From: Belliella baltica DSM 15883
Lineage (GTDB): Bacteria; Bacteroidota; Bacteroidia; Cytophagales; Cyclobacteriaceae
Direction of reading: 5' to 3'
NCBI RefSeq assembly: GCF_000265405.1
Contig: NC_018010.1
Coordinates: 868,001 to 932,000, forward strand
DNA: 64,000 nucleotides
Below are positions 8,155 to 17,857 of the stretch, in pieces; position 1 is the stretch's first letter, and every line of letters starts with the position of its first letter. The notes under the pieces were generated by a model. That model was not told where the DNA came from, searched no databases, and saw only the letters and a list, made by a program, of their open reading frames with translations. The position numbers and the translations under genes were made by a program.

Positions 8155-10482
8155 TTATTTTCTTTGGGCTCTTTTCATTGGATTATCTCCTGAAGAAACC
8201 CCTCTTGCACCACCTGCGCTTTTGAATAACTCAAACCTACTAGGTGTGAAAGTTCTAGGCCAATAGTTATTAGATTCATCAATATCTGCTGTCTCTCTGA
8301 ATGGATCAAGCACTATATTTTTCACTTCTTTTTTCTTCGCAAAGACCTTTGAAACTTCTGTTTCATTCAATCTCCAAATCTGTGCAGGAATTCTTTCAAC
8401 TTCGGATGTTCCATCCACATAATTAAACTGAATAATCAAAGGCATCACCAAGCCACCAACATTTTTAAACTTCATTTCATAGAAGTTCAACCCACTATTT
8501 AGTAGGTCTTTTTCTTCTTGGCTAAGTCTAGCCATAAAGTCTCTGTAAGCCTTTTCATCTTCTGGAGTGACTGAGAATGGGTTATAGCTATTATAGAAAT
8601 CTCGTGTTGCAGGATCTGCTTCCAAGACTGTTTCTTCAATATCCTTGGCATTGTAAGTTTTAGAAACATAACTCTCTTCTCTATCAAACGCTTTCTTTGC
8701 ATCCGCTTTTTTCTCCGCTGGAGTTCTATTATCAAGCTTGTACCAATTTACCGCTTCTAAAGAAATGTCAACTGGCTCAGTATCAAAAAACCAACCTTTC
8801 CAAAACCAATCCAAATCAACACCAGAAGCATCTTCTAAAGTTCTAAATAAATCTTCTGGAGTAGGATGCTTAAACATCCATCTTTGCGAATACTCTTTGA
8901 AAGCATAATCAAACAGCTCTCTTCCCATCACAGTTTCTCTTAATATATTAAGTGCTGTAGCAGGTTTTGCATAAGCATTTGGGCCAAATTGAATGATATT
9001 CTCTGAGTTAGTCATAATTGGCTCAAGAAGATTCTGACTACTTCTCATGTAAGAAACAATCTTATGGGCTGGACCTCTACGGGAAGGATAATCTCTATCC
9101 CACTCTTGCTCTGCCATAAATTGCATAAAGGTATTTAAGCCTTCATCCATCCAAGTCCATTGTCTCTCGTCAGAATTGACGATCATTGGGAAATAATTAT
9201 GACCTACTTCGTGAATTATCACTGAAATCATCCCGTATTTCACTGCATCTGTATAAGTTCCATCAGAATCAGGACGACCATAGTTGAAACAAATCATAGG
9301 GTATTCCATTCCATTGCTCGCTTCTACAGAAATCGCAACAGGATAAGGATAGTCAAATGTTTTAGCAGAATATGATTTAAGTGTGTGGGCAACTACTCGC
9401 GTAGAATATTGCTCCCAAAGTGGGTTCCCCTCTTTTCCATAATAAGACATCGCCATTACATCTTTGCCGCCTTGCTTCACAGCCATTGCGTCCCAGATGA
9501 ACTTTCTAGAAGAAGTCCAAGCAAAATCTCTTACATTTTCAGCATGGAAAATCCATGTTTTCTTGTCCTTTGATTTTCCTTTTTCCAATCTCTCAGCCTC
9601 AGCTTGTGTTCTGATCACTACAGGCTTATCATATGACTTTTGGGCTTGCTCCCAACGTTGTAATTCAGTAGCTGAAAGCACTTCCTCAGGATTTTGTAAC
9701 ACTCCTGTAGAGCCAACCATATGATCAGCAGGGACAGTTATTTTTACTTTATAATCACCAAAAGTCAAAGCAAACTCACCTCTGCCTACGAATTCTTTAT
9801 TTTGCCACCCTTCAAAATCTGAATAAACGGCCATTCTCGGAAACCATTCAGCCATCGTATAAAGGTAATTTCCATCTTTCTCGAAAAACTCATATCCTGG
9901 ACGTCCACCGATAAAACTCATTCTATCATGAATATTGAATGCCCAATCAACTGTGAATTCAAACTTTTCGCCTGACTTCAATGGCTGAGGAAGGTCAACG
10001 CGCATCATCGTATTGTTGATCGTTACAGGAATATCCTCACCTGACATGGTTTTTACAGAATTGATTTTGTATCCCAAGTCCTGATCATGCCACACAATCC
10101 CTTCAAGTTGTCTCATCGACACTCTTGAATTGATGCTGCTTTGAGCCATTTTTGGGGTATTGGAATCAGCAGCTCTTTCGTTTTGATCAAGCTGAATCCA
10201 TAAATAAGTCAATTGATCCGGAGAGTTGTTGAAATAGGTGACTTTCTGCCAACCTTTGATGGACTGATTGTCATCATTCAATTCTACTTCGATTTCATGA
10301 TCTGCTTTTTGCTGCCAATACATGTGGCCTGGAGCTCCTGATGCGGTTCTGTATACATTTGGAGAGCGAAGCATCGATCCTAATTGTTCGAATCTTTCCG
10401 CATGATTTCTTTCGCTTCTTTGAGCAAATGAAGAAACGGAACACATCAAACCTAAAACGAGGAGAGTAAGTATTCTTTTCAT
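8155..10482 (-). CDS. M1 family metallopeptidase, secreted
   Basis: A 775-residue zinc aminopeptidase-like protein with a signal peptide (ends SVSSFAQ). The catalytic signature is complete: HEVGH at 424-428 and, exactly 18 residues later, E447 in WMDEGLNTF, which is HEXXHX18E of family M1. The N-terminal region (to about 290) is the M1 beta-sandwich. The gene is followed on the same strand, past a terminator, by a TonB receptor. It is preceded by a HupE-like gene and, divergently, a DUF6702 gene, a neighbourhood often kept together in Bacteroidota. It probably acts on peptides in the periplasm or at the surface. Confidence 0.93.
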   Translation of the reverse strand: MKRILTLLVLGLMCSVSSFAQRSERNHAERFEQLGSMLRSPNVYRTASGAPGHMYWQQKADHEIEVELNDDNQSIKGWQKVTYFNNSPDQLTYLWIQLDQNERAADSNTPKMAQSSINSRVSMRQLEGIVWHDQDLGYKINSVKTMSGEDIPVTINNTMMRVDLPQPLKSGEKFEFTVDWAFNIHDRMSFIGGRPGYEFFEKDGNYLYTMAEWFPRMAVYSDFEGWQNKEFVGRGEFALTFGDYKVKITVPADHMVGSTGVLQNPEEVLSATELQRWEQAQKSYDKPVVIRTQAEAERLEKGKSKDKKTWIFHAENVRDFAWTSSRKFIWDAMAVKQGGKDVMAMSYYGKEGNPLWEQYSTRVVAHTLKSYSAKTFDYPYPVAISVEASNGMEYPMICFNYGRPDSDGTYTDAVKYGMISVIIHEVGHNYFPMIVNSDERQWTWMDEGLNTFMQFMAEQEWDRDYPSRRGPAHKIVSYMRSSQNLLEPIMTNSENIIQFGPNAYAKPATALNILRETVMGRELFDYAFKEYSQRWMFKHPTPEDLFRTLEDASGVDLDWFWKGWFFDTEPVDISLEAVNWYKLDNRTPAEKKADAKKAFDREESYVSKTYNAKDIEETVLEADPATRDFYNSYNPFSVTPEDEKAYRDFMARLSQEEKDLLNSGLNFYEMKFKNVGGLVMPLIIQFNYVDGTSEVERIPAQIWRLNETEVSKVFAKKKEVKNIVLDPFRETADIDESNNYWPRTFTPSRFELFKSAGGARGVSSGDNPMKRAQRK

Positions 10483-10535
10483 AGAGTTTATTTATTGTTT
10501 TTTGACCTATAATGGCCGATGTATTCTTTTGAAAA

Positions 10536-11117
10536 CTACCAATATTTGGTATCAATCATCATCATAATTGACATCCCCAAAACGATTGCTGAGATGGTGA
10601 TTGTCCATTCTTTTCTATTGACACCTATGAGACCTACGATAAGCGATGAAGCAATCAAGAAAATGGCAACGATGGCCAATTGACCTACTTCCAAGCCAAT
10701 GTTGAACGCCAGCAAAGGTTGAAAGATTGAAGCTTCTCTTCCCAACAATGACCTTAAGTAATTTGAGAATCCTAGACCGTGGATCAAACCAAAGAAAATA
10801 GCAAAGATATAGTTGATCTGAATTCCTCTACTATTACTTGGCCTTGGTTTGAAAACATTAGCTAAAGCAGTAATTGCAATCGTGACAGGAATAAGAAACT
10901 CAATCAGGCTTGAATTTACTTTTACAATATTTAATGTTGCCAAAGCCAAGGTAATCGAATGACCTATGGTGAATGCGGTAACTAAAATTAGGATTTTTTT
11001 CCAATCTCTAGCCAAGTATATTGCACAAAGTGCAATGACAAAGAGAATATGATCAAAACCCTTTAGATCAAGTATATGTTTGTAACCTAATTCAAAATAC
11101 AGTTGAAACTGACTCAT
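10536..11117 (-). CDS. HupE/UreJ family membrane protein
   Basis: A 193-residue integral membrane protein with about six helices. The N-terminal FELGYKHILDLKGFDHILF and the central FGLIHGLGFSNYLR with paired His residues are the HupE/UreJ hallmarks, a family linked to nickel (or other metal) handling. No hydrogenase or urease genes are near, so nickel transport is not supported by context. The M1 peptidase lies 53 bp downstream and may be co-transcribed; the DUF6702 gene is divergent. Confidence 0.88.
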   Translation of the reverse strand: MSQFQLYFELGYKHILDLKGFDHILFVIALCAIYLARDWKKILILVTAFTIGHSITLALATLNIVKVNSSLIEFLIPVTIAITALANVFKPRPSNSRGIQINYIFAIFFGLIHGLGFSNYLRSLLGREASIFQPLLAFNIGLEVGQLAIVAIFLIASSLIVGLIGVNRKEWTITISAIVLGMSIMMMIDTKYW

Positions 11118-11213
11118 TTATACTGGGTGCTTTAATAATTTATTTAATATCTATATTTCGGGAATGTAAGTATAATGCATAATTTGCACAAAAAGTAAAA
11201 ATAAAGATCCCAA

Positions 11214-11702
11214 ATGTTACAATATTACATTTTCACATTAATTCTAGGATGGAAGGTATTACTTCATCCCTTCTACATCAGCCTTACAGAAATCAGGTAT
11301 AACGATGCTGAAAAAACCATTGAGATCGCACAAAAGATTTTTTGGGATGATCTGGAAAGAGGACTTGGAGAAACCAACAAAACCAAGGTGGATTTTCTAA
11401 ATCCAAACTCACCGGAAAAGCTTGAAAAAATGATTAGGGAATATGTCCTTAAGCATAATCAAATTACAATTAACGGCAAAAATGTATCGCTTAATTACTT
11501 AGGTTATGAAATAGAAGAAGATGCCACTTGGATCTATATAGAAGGTACAAACGTAGAAGTACCAAAATCTGTTGAAATTATAAATACAATCCTCATAGAA
11601 ACCTTTGGTGAGCAACAAAATATTATAAATTTCTATGTTGAGAAAAAACCAAAAAGCCTTATCCTATACAAGGACAAGACTTTTGGGGAAATATCTTTTT
11701 AA
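11214..11702 (+). CDS. DUF6702 family protein
   Basis: A 162-residue protein of unknown function. A hydrophobic N-terminus is followed by HPFYISLTEIRYNDAEKTIEI and KIFWDDLERGL, which I recognise as the DUF6702 pattern, a small exported beta-rich protein usually encoded beside HupE-like and M1 peptidase genes in Bacteroidota. The same arrangement is seen here, divergent from the HupE-like gene across a 96-bp AT-rich spacer. The role is unknown; co-occurrence suggests the three act together. Confidence 0.8.
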   Translation: MLQYYIFTLILGWKVLLHPFYISLTEIRYNDAEKTIEIAQKIFWDDLERGLGETNKTKVDFLNPNSPEKLEKMIREYVLKHNQITINGKNVSLNYLGYEIEEDATWIYIEGTNVEVPKSVEIINTILIETFGEQQNIINFYVEKKPKSLILYKDKTFGEISF

Positions 11703-11720
11703 AGAGAGTGAAATCAAATA

Positions 11721-12278
11721 CTAGAAATCAAAAGAATTTTTAATTTCTTCTAAGATCACCCATCGCCCAGCAATCCGTTTTAAAATAAACAGACTTTTCA
11801 CATCATGATGTGCTTTGAATTTCTTCGATTTGATAAAATTCCAATATTCGTCAAATCTCTTTTCTTTGACATCTTTGAAAGCTACAGTCATATGCGGAGT
11901 GTAATTTGAATCACTTAGCTCCTTTACCAAATTCAACTCCCTTTTACAATATTCAGCAAGTTCAGCTTGAAGCACTTTCAGGTGTTCGTTTGGTTTCACT
12001 TTGATATAAATTACTCGCTTACCAAATCGACTAAAGCCATCAAAATCTAAAGAAAACCCTTTCCTTTCTTTAAGAAAAAAGCCGACTTTTTTTATCAATT
12101 CATCCTCTTTTGCTTCGTTCCAACTGAATGGCATTTTGACTGTGACATGGGCTGGAGATTTTAAGGCATATTTGAGTCCGAAAGCTTCTTTCAAATCTTC
12201 CTTTATCCTTGTTGCCTTCTCTTGGAGTTCTCCTTGAGGAACTATTGCAATGAAATATTTACCAAAGATTTTAGCCAT
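11721..12278 (-). CDS. 2H phosphoesterase (2'-5' RNA ligase-like)
   Basis: A 185-residue protein from the ATG at 12278 ([14 protein letters not shown]); a TTG three codons upstream is the only alternative. Both HxT motifs of the 2H phosphoesterase superfamily are present (HVTVKMPF near residue 47 and HMTVAF near 130), spaced as in LigT/ThpR-type enzymes. Members open 2',3'-cyclic phosphates or ligate RNA in vitro; the physiological substrate is usually unknown. It ends 18 bp from the convergent DUF6702 gene. Confidence 0.88.
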   Translation of the reverse strand: MAKIFGKYFIAIVPQGELQEKATRIKEDLKEAFGLKYALKSPAHVTVKMPFSWNEAKEDELIKKVGFFLKERKGFSLDFDGFSRFGKRVIYIKVKPNEHLKVLQAELAEYCKRELNLVKELSDSNYTPHMTVAFKDVKEKRFDEYWNFIKSKKFKAHHDVKSLFILKRIAGRWVILEEIKNSFDF

Positions 12279-12409
12279 TTGACACAAATATATTTGAATT
12301 CAGGCTGTCTTCTATTTATTTCATTGGTATTAGGAGGATAATTATATTAAAGCATTACAAAATTCAACAGCAAAACATTAAATTGAGACATCATTCAGAA
12401 AATAGAAAT

Positions 12410-13324
12410 ATGAAGAACTTTGAAAAAGCAATGATTGGACTTGATCTCACCGAAATGGATGAAATCTTGATAAAAAAAGTCGCCTATATCAGGCAAATCA
12501 TGGGGTTCAAAAAAATATATTTGATTCATGTAGCTAAAGATCTCTCTTTGCCTGAGGAAATTAGAAAGGCCTATCCTGATCTCCTTGCCCCAATGGATGA
12601 AACCATCCATGCGGAGATTAAAACTTTACTGAAAAATGAAAAAGAATTAGACCCTTCTATTGAAACAGAAATTTTGGTTTTAGAAGGCAGCCCTTTGGAG
12701 ACTTTTCTCCGAACCGCAAAAATCAAAGATGTGGACCTCATCATCATGGGGAGAAAATTTGAATTGGCTGGCAGCGGCTCTCTGTCTAAAACAATGGCAC
12801 AGAAAGCCCCATGTTCAGTACTGTTCCTTACTGAAATAGGGCCTATAGCTGTTCCAAAAAAGGTGATGATTCCTATGGATTTTTCAGAGCATTCACATCT
12901 TTCTTTTGAGTTTGCCGAAAAGCTACATAAAGAACTTGATACAAAGATTGTAGGTTTACACGTCTATGAAGTTCCTACAGGATATTATAAAACTGGAAAA
13001 TCATTTGAGGAATTCGCCAAAATTATGGAGGAAAATGCCAAAAAAGATTACGAGAAGTTTATTAAAAAGCACAATCACACTGCTTTTGAGTGTAGATATC
13101 TCTTAAAAAAAGATGGCAATGTGGGAAGGTTTATAATACAAACAGCTAAAGATGATGACATCAATTTAATTTTAATGGGAAGTAGAGGTAGAACTAATTC
13201 CGCTGCAATGCTTTTAGGAAGTACTGCAGAAAAAATCATTAATCTAAACAATGAAATTCCAATGATCATCTTTAAAAACAAAGGTGAAACAATGAGCTTT
13301 TTAGATACTTTGATGAAAATATAA
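12410..13324 (+). CDS. Tandem universal stress protein
   Basis: A 304-residue protein with two Usp domains (about 1-145 and 148-295). The ATG at 12410 was preferred to a TTG nine codons earlier because the Usp fold starts immediately ([17 protein letters not shown]). The second domain carries the ATP-binding pattern G-2x-G-9x-G(S) in [16 protein letters not shown]; the first has a degenerate version. Such two-domain proteins respond to starvation or low oxygen in Bacteroidota. It is a single gene ending at a strong bidirectional terminator. Confidence 0.9.
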   Translation: MKNFEKAMIGLDLTEMDEILIKKVAYIRQIMGFKKIYLIHVAKDLSLPEEIRKAYPDLLAPMDETIHAEIKTLLKNEKELDPSIETEILVLEGSPLETFLRTAKIKDVDLIIMGRKFELAGSGSLSKTMAQKAPCSVLFLTEIGPIAVPKKVMIPMDFSEHSHLSFEFAEKLHKELDTKIVGLHVYEVPTGYYKTGKSFEEFAKIMEENAKKDYEKFIKKHNHTAFECRYLLKKDGNVGRFIIQTAKDDDINLILMGSRGRTNSAAMLLGSTAEKIINLNNEIPMIIFKNKGETMSFLDTLMKI

Positions 13325-13335
13325 ATCTGTCTCAA

Positions 13336-13384
13336 AAACTCAAAAAAAGAGCGTGCTCGTTGAGCACGCCTTTTTTTTGAGTTT
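13336..13384. terminator. Bidirectional terminator
   Basis: A 23-bp stem with two mismatches (13336-13358 against 13362-13384). The core GCGTGCTC-GTT-GAGCACGC is perfect and is flanked by A- and T-runs, so it can stop transcription of both convergent genes. Confidence 0.9.
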
Positions 13385-13394
13385 GATTTCACAA

Positions 13395-14768
13395 TTAATA
13401 TGCGCTTTCTCTATTATAGACCAGTTCAATAATCGTTCGAATGCAGATATTAATATCCATCCAAATCGTCCAATTTTGAATATAAAAAGAATCTAATCTT
13501 ACTCTTGAGCGAATTTGTCTTAGATTTTCTATCTCACCACGATATCCTTTTACTTGGGCTAAGCCTGTTATACCTGGCTTGATTTTATGTCTTGAGTTAT
13601 ACTTTTCTACTTGAAGCTGAAATGTTTGATTCATCGGAATTGTGTGTGGTCTAGGCCCTACTATGGACATATCTCCAATCAGCACGTTCAGAAACTGTGG
13701 CATTTCATCAAGAGATGTACTTCTTAGGAAAGCACCGATTTTGGTAACTCGAGGGTCATTTTTAGTAGCTTGCTTCGTGTCTGCATAATCATTCGGTGTC
13801 ATCGATCTGAACTTCAAACATCTAAACACCTCGTTATTCACACCATTTCTCTCTTGAATAAAAAATATTGGTCCTTTCGATTCCCATTTAATCAAAATCC
13901 CCACTAAAGGTATCATCCAACTTAGAATAAAAATCACGACAAATAAAGAGAAAATCACATCGAAAACGCGCTTGAAAACCCTGTTCATCATATTATCTAA
14001 AGGGATATCATTGACATTGATAACAAAAAATTCTCCATATTTAGAAAATGAAAGGTTCTTTTCTAATTGCAAATTTCCATTCGGGATAACTTTTACTTTG
14101 ATATATTTATCGTCAGCATAGTCCATCACCTTTTTTATAAATTTAGCATCAAGGCTTTCACTTATGTAAATCAAATCTAAATCCAAGTCTTTAGCTTCTT
14201 CAAAAAACTGTGGAAGACCTCCTCTAACATTGATACTTCTATTGTCAAGATCATCGTAAAACCCAAGGAAATTAATACCGAAATCTCTTCTTTGCTTGAA
14301 AACTTGAGATAACTTATTACTTACACCGCTTTTGCCTAGGATAATCGCATTTCTGTAGTTTTTCCCTTGAATCCGATATTGCTTAAGTGCTAAATGCACC
14401 CCTACTCTGAAGAGCCCCAAAAACATCACAGAGATCACTGCTACACCAATCAAAAAGAAAATCCCTAAAGGATGCTCCTGCGTCGGAACCCAAAAAATGG
14501 ATAATAAACCCAGCAACCAAATCAAGGATTCTGGCAACTGCTTCAGCGTAAATCCTACTTCTGTTGTTCTTCCAATTTTGTAATCCTTTCTACCTACAGA
14601 TATAAGTAACCAAAAAAGGAGGAAATAACCATAAAGGGCTAAATTTATCTCAGGATAATTTATAAAATAACTGAAAAGGAGAGCAGTTACGCTCAGTCCA
14701 AGTGCGAGTACTAAAAGATCCCCAAGTACAAAAAGCCAAGGGAAATATTTGTGAAAACGTCTTTTCAT
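13395..14768 (-). CDS. Polyprenyl-phosphate glycosylphosphotransferase (WcaJ-like)
   Basis: A 457-residue membrane protein. The N-terminal half has about four to five helices and a nucleotide-binding-like middle domain ([14 protein letters not shown]). The C-terminal bacterial sugar transferase domain is clear: [12 protein letters not shown], the re-entrant hydrophobic helix, [35 protein letters not shown] and VGPRP. These enzymes start exopolysaccharide or capsule repeat units by moving a sugar-1-phosphate onto undecaprenyl phosphate. WecB, Wzi and methyltransferase genes in the next 7 kb fit a surface-polysaccharide role, although it is not a single operon. Confidence 0.92.
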   Translation of the reverse strand: MKRRFHKYFPWLFVLGDLLVLALGLSVTALLFSYFINYPEINLALYGYFLLFWLLISVGRKDYKIGRTTEVGFTLKQLPESLIWLLGLLSIFWVPTQEHPLGIFFLIGVAVISVMFLGLFRVGVHLALKQYRIQGKNYRNAIILGKSGVSNKLSQVFKQRRDFGINFLGFYDDLDNRSINVRGGLPQFFEEAKDLDLDLIYISESLDAKFIKKVMDYADDKYIKVKVIPNGNLQLEKNLSFSKYGEFFVINVNDIPLDNMMNRVFKRVFDVIFSLFVVIFILSWMIPLVGILIKWESKGPIFFIQERNGVNNEVFRCLKFRSMTPNDYADTKQATKNDPRVTKIGAFLRSTSLDEMPQFLNVLIGDMSIVGPRPHTIPMNQTFQLQVEKYNSRHKIKPGITGLAQVKGYRGEIENLRQIRSRVRLDSFYIQNWTIWMDINICIRTIIELVYNRESAY

Positions 14769-14965
14769 AAAAATTGATTAATCCTAAAAAGGAATTACGA
14801 ATTAGGATAGATTTCTTTTAAGTATTGATTATCTGAATTTTTTCCTTCAAATAATTAAATTTGGTTGTAAAATTAAAAAAGATTTACAAAGCAGTATTAC
14901 ATTTGAGGTAATTAATTATTCTCTTTACAATATTTCTTTCAAAGCTATAAAAGGCAATTTTGCCC

Positions 14966-15634
14966 ATGTCAAAAATTAAAAATTTACTAAGCCCTTCGGA
15001 CAATCCCGAATCTATAGGGAATAAGTTCAGAAGTAGACGCTTTTTTGTATTTGAAACCTTAATTAAAAAAAATTTTCCGCTTGGGAGTGAACTGAAAATC
15101 TTAGACGTAGGTGGTGCAGCTTATTTTTGGAGAGATAAAGATTTTTTAAAAAAATATAAAGTAGAAATTATTTTACTCAATTTGGAATCTTCTGAAACAC
15201 AACACCCTCAGTTGAAATCGATTGTTGGAGATGCGACAGACCTTTCTGAATATAAAGACGAAGCTTTTGACCTCGTTTTTTCAAATTCTGTCATAGAACA
15301 CCTTTACACATGGGACAATCAAGTCAAGATGGCCAATGAATGTGTTCGGGTAGGTAAAAAACATTTTATCCAATCTCCTAATAAGCATTTTATAGTAGAG
15401 GCTCATTATACCCTTCCTTTTGCACAATATCTCCCCAACAAACTCCTATTTGATATTCTTACAAAAACTAAGCTTAGTCAAACCCGAAAGTGGGATCCTG
15501 ATGCTGCCATGCAATATATTGAAGAAATTAGGTTACTAACTGGAACTGAAATGAAAATGCTCTTCCCAAAATCCACAATCTACAAAGAGAAATTTCTAGG
15601 CATGACCAAATCTTTTGTCGCGCACAACCTTTAG
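14966..15634 (+). CDS. Class I SAM-dependent methyltransferase
   Basis: A 222-residue methyltransferase using the ATG at 14966 (a TTG lies two codons upstream). Motif I is KILDVGGAAYFW (about 48-60). The acidic post-I position follows, and DLVFSNSVIEHL (about 103-114) is the motif IV region of the Methyltransf_11 type. Its place next to the WcaJ-like transferase suggests a sugar or polysaccharide precursor as substrate, but that is inference. Its stop overlaps the convergent lipoprotein gene by 4 bp. Confidence 0.85.
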   Translation: MSKIKNLLSPSDNPESIGNKFRSRRFFVFETLIKKNFPLGSELKILDVGGAAYFWRDKDFLKKYKVEIILLNLESSETQHPQLKSIVGDATDLSEYKDEAFDLVFSNSVIEHLYTWDNQVKMANECVRVGKKHFIQSPNKHFIVEAHYTLPFAQYLPNKLLFDILTKTKLSQTRKWDPDAAMQYIEEIRLLTGTEMKMLFPKSTIYKEKFLGMTKSFVAHNL

Positions 15635-16812
15635 CCCTTTTCTCGCAATTCATAGATGTAATAACACTGATATTCTTTTTCAAAATCATGCAGTTCGGCT
15701 TGATCTCCGTACTGTAAATATCTATTTTGGCCAACGTTAAGCTGGATTTTCCCAGGCAAATTCCATTCAATTGGTTTTCCAACTTGCTTACCATCTTTGA
15801 TATAGAAATAGTATTTTTTACGTGATTCTGTTTCTAACTTCTGCTGCTCCTCAGTTGGGTTCTCAAAAACCAAATTTGGATCAGAACCAGTTCTATAACC
15901 AACTAATACTTCATCACCATAACCGACTATCTCATTAAATACCCCTCCAAATCTACTATTATTAGTACGATGCTCTTGGACAGCTGCTCTTGTAGCTTCT
16001 TCCAATGGAACAGTTATCAATTTGTTAGGCGTGATTCTTTCCAAGTTAATCTTATTGACAATCTTGAAATTGTCATTAGGATCAATTTGATACAAGATAG
16101 AATCCCCCCACATAATACTGGAAATTGTAGTGGATTTTAAATCAGAAAAATAGATTGGATTATCCATAAATGGAATGAAAACTCCTTGCTTAAAAGCACT
16201 GCTTTCATCAATCTTTCCTCCTTTATTAATTTCCCCTGTTTGGACATTTTGCAAATGAACCATATTCAGGGTATCAAAATAATCAACAGGATAAGTTTGC
16301 AGAAAGGCATCATTCATATTCACTAAAGCTGAAACAGCTCCATCCTCCGTTTTGAAAGTACTCATATTGTCCCGAGTGAAATTGATCAATCTAAATCTAA
16401 TTCCTTGCTCAAATGGAAAGCTCCTTTGAACTTTCAGATTGAGATCATATACAAAAGTCTTTCCATCTGTAACCACCATAATCTCATCCCCTACAAACCC
16501 TACTCTTGCTGTAACTAATCCAAAAGCATCAGGGCCTTCGGCTAATGTGTTTTCTGCTACAATTTGTCCTTCTTTATCGATGATTATAAACCTGCCTTCC
16601 ATACTCATCTGAGGAATGATCAAGTACAGCTCTTTTTCATGATGATAGTCCAGTATATGGACAGTCTTTAAAATATCAATGACTAAGGAATCCACTTTTA
16701 CAAATTCAAATTCAACATCTTTGTCATAATCTGAAGAATTTCCCCCACAAGAATAAATGCCAAAAATAAGAGAAGTAATAAATAGAATTAAGCCGATTTT
16801 TTTCATATCCAA
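15631..16812 (-). CDS. DUF4221-like beta-propeller lipoprotein
   Basis: A 393-residue protein with a lipobox (SLIFGIYSCGG). The body has repeated short beta-strand units, including the EGPDAFG turn typical of the six-bladed propeller-like lipoproteins (DUF4221 and relatives) that Bacteroidota encode in many copies. A homologue with a similar layout is at 41482-42633. The function is unknown; it is presumably anchored in the outer or inner membrane, facing the periplasm. It ends convergently with the methyltransferase. Confidence 0.7.
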   Translation of the reverse strand: MDMKKIGLILFITSLIFGIYSCGGNSSDYDKDVEFEFVKVDSLVIDILKTVHILDYHHEKELYLIIPQMSMEGRFIIIDKEGQIVAENTLAEGPDAFGLVTARVGFVGDEIMVVTDGKTFVYDLNLKVQRSFPFEQGIRFRLINFTRDNMSTFKTEDGAVSALVNMNDAFLQTYPVDYFDTLNMVHLQNVQTGEINKGGKIDESSAFKQGVFIPFMDNPIYFSDLKSTTISSIMWGDSILYQIDPNDNFKIVNKINLERITPNKLITVPLEEATRAAVQEHRTNNSRFGGVFNEIVGYGDEVLVGYRTGSDPNLVFENPTEEQQKLETESRKKYYFYIKDGKQVGKPIEWNLPGKIQLNVGQNRYLQYGDQAELHDFEKEYQCYYIYELREKG

Positions 16813-16911
16813 ACCTAATAATTTCCTGGTTACAAATGAACTAAAATAGAATTAATTTCTATTTTGGAAATATTATTCTGAACTTCATTCTCCAAATCAA
16901 ACTCTTATTCC

Positions 16912-17373
16912 ATGAAAAATATTCTTGTTACACTTTTGCTCGGTCTTTCATTCTTTACTTTGGTCCATGCCCAGACCCAGCCCTATCTCAATCTGGAAAA
17001 TGCCACAAAAATTGCTGATGCAGCTCAGGAGAAAGCAATTTCTGAGAAATGGAATGTGGTCATTTCAATTCTTGACCAAGGAGGAAATTTGATTTTGCTG
17101 AGAAGAATGGATGGCACACAAATCGGGAGTATAGAAATCGCGCAACTCAAAGCCAAAACAGCATTTGAATTCAAGCGTCCGACAAAGGTTTTCGAAGATA
17201 TGATCAAAGGAGGAGCAGTTCATTTGACCACCATGCCTATCACAGCTGTGGAAGGAGGTCTGCCTATTTTTAAAGATGGCGTTTGCATTGGATCTATAGG
17301 AATCTCTGGAGTAACTTCCGCTCAAGATGGCATCATCGCTGAAACCGCATTGAAAGCTGCTGGATTGATGTGA
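16912..17373 (+). CDS. GlcG/HbpS family protein, exported
   Basis: A 153-residue protein with a signal peptide (ends LVHAQ) followed by the GlcG/HbpS (DUF336) fold: LNLENATKIADAAQEKA, VVISILDQGGNLILLRRMDGT, and GGLPIFKDGVCIGSIGISG near the C-terminus. Family members bind haem or small aldehydes, and HbpS senses haem in actinomycetes; here the role is unknown. It is convergent with the cupin gene (1-bp gap). Confidence 0.88.
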   Translation: MKNILVTLLLGLSFFTLVHAQTQPYLNLENATKIADAAQEKAISEKWNVVISILDQGGNLILLRRMDGTQIGSIEIAQLKAKTAFEFKRPTKVFEDMIKGGAVHLTTMPITAVEGGLPIFKDGVCIGSIGISGVTSAQDGIIAETALKAAGLM

Positions 17374-17374
17374 T

Positions 17375-17857
17375 CTAAGTAAGTATTTGTATTATCTCTT
17401 CGTGCTCGGGAAATTTTACTAAGAGCTCTTCTTTGTTAAAGAGTCTAAAATCTTGAAAATCAAAACCTGGAGCAACAACACATGAAACCAATGCATAGGA
17501 ATCATGCTCATCAACCGTAGAACCAAAAATAACTCCAGCAGGAACCATCTGCTGGGGCTTATATTTTTTACCTGCAGGACCAACTTTGATTTTTTCATAT
17601 TGCCCACCTTCATCAATTACATGAACCGTCAATGGTGATCCTTCATGATAAAACCACATTTCATCACTTTTGATCTGGTGAAATTTGGAAACATTCTCTG
17701 AAGTCAGCAAAAAGTAAATTGAGGTCATCAGGCTTCGTTCTCCGTTGTCTGTATTAATTTCCAAATCAGATCTATAAATTTCTTTATAAAACCCGCCTTC
17801 TGGATGTGGCCTCAAATCCAATTGAGCAACCAACTCATCTATTCTAAACTTACTCAT
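17375..17857 (-). CDS. Cupin protein (DUF985)
   Basis: A 160-residue single-domain cupin. The N-terminal LDLRPHPEGGFYKEIYRS and the internal EMWFYHEGSPLTVHVID and PAGVIFGST strands are the DUF985 pattern. Its start codon overlaps the stop of wecB by ATGA (17854-17857), so the two are translationally coupled. Some members are thought to act on small sugars, and the coupling to a UDP-GlcNAc epimerase makes that plausible, but no activity can be assigned. Confidence 0.88.
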   Translation of the reverse strand: MSKFRIDELVAQLDLRPHPEGGFYKEIYRSDLEINTDNGERSLMTSIYFLLTSENVSKFHQIKSDEMWFYHEGSPLTVHVIDEGGQYEKIKVGPAGKKYKPQQMVPAGVIFGSTVDEHDSYALVSCVVAPGFDFQDFRLFNKEELLVKFPEHEEIIQILT

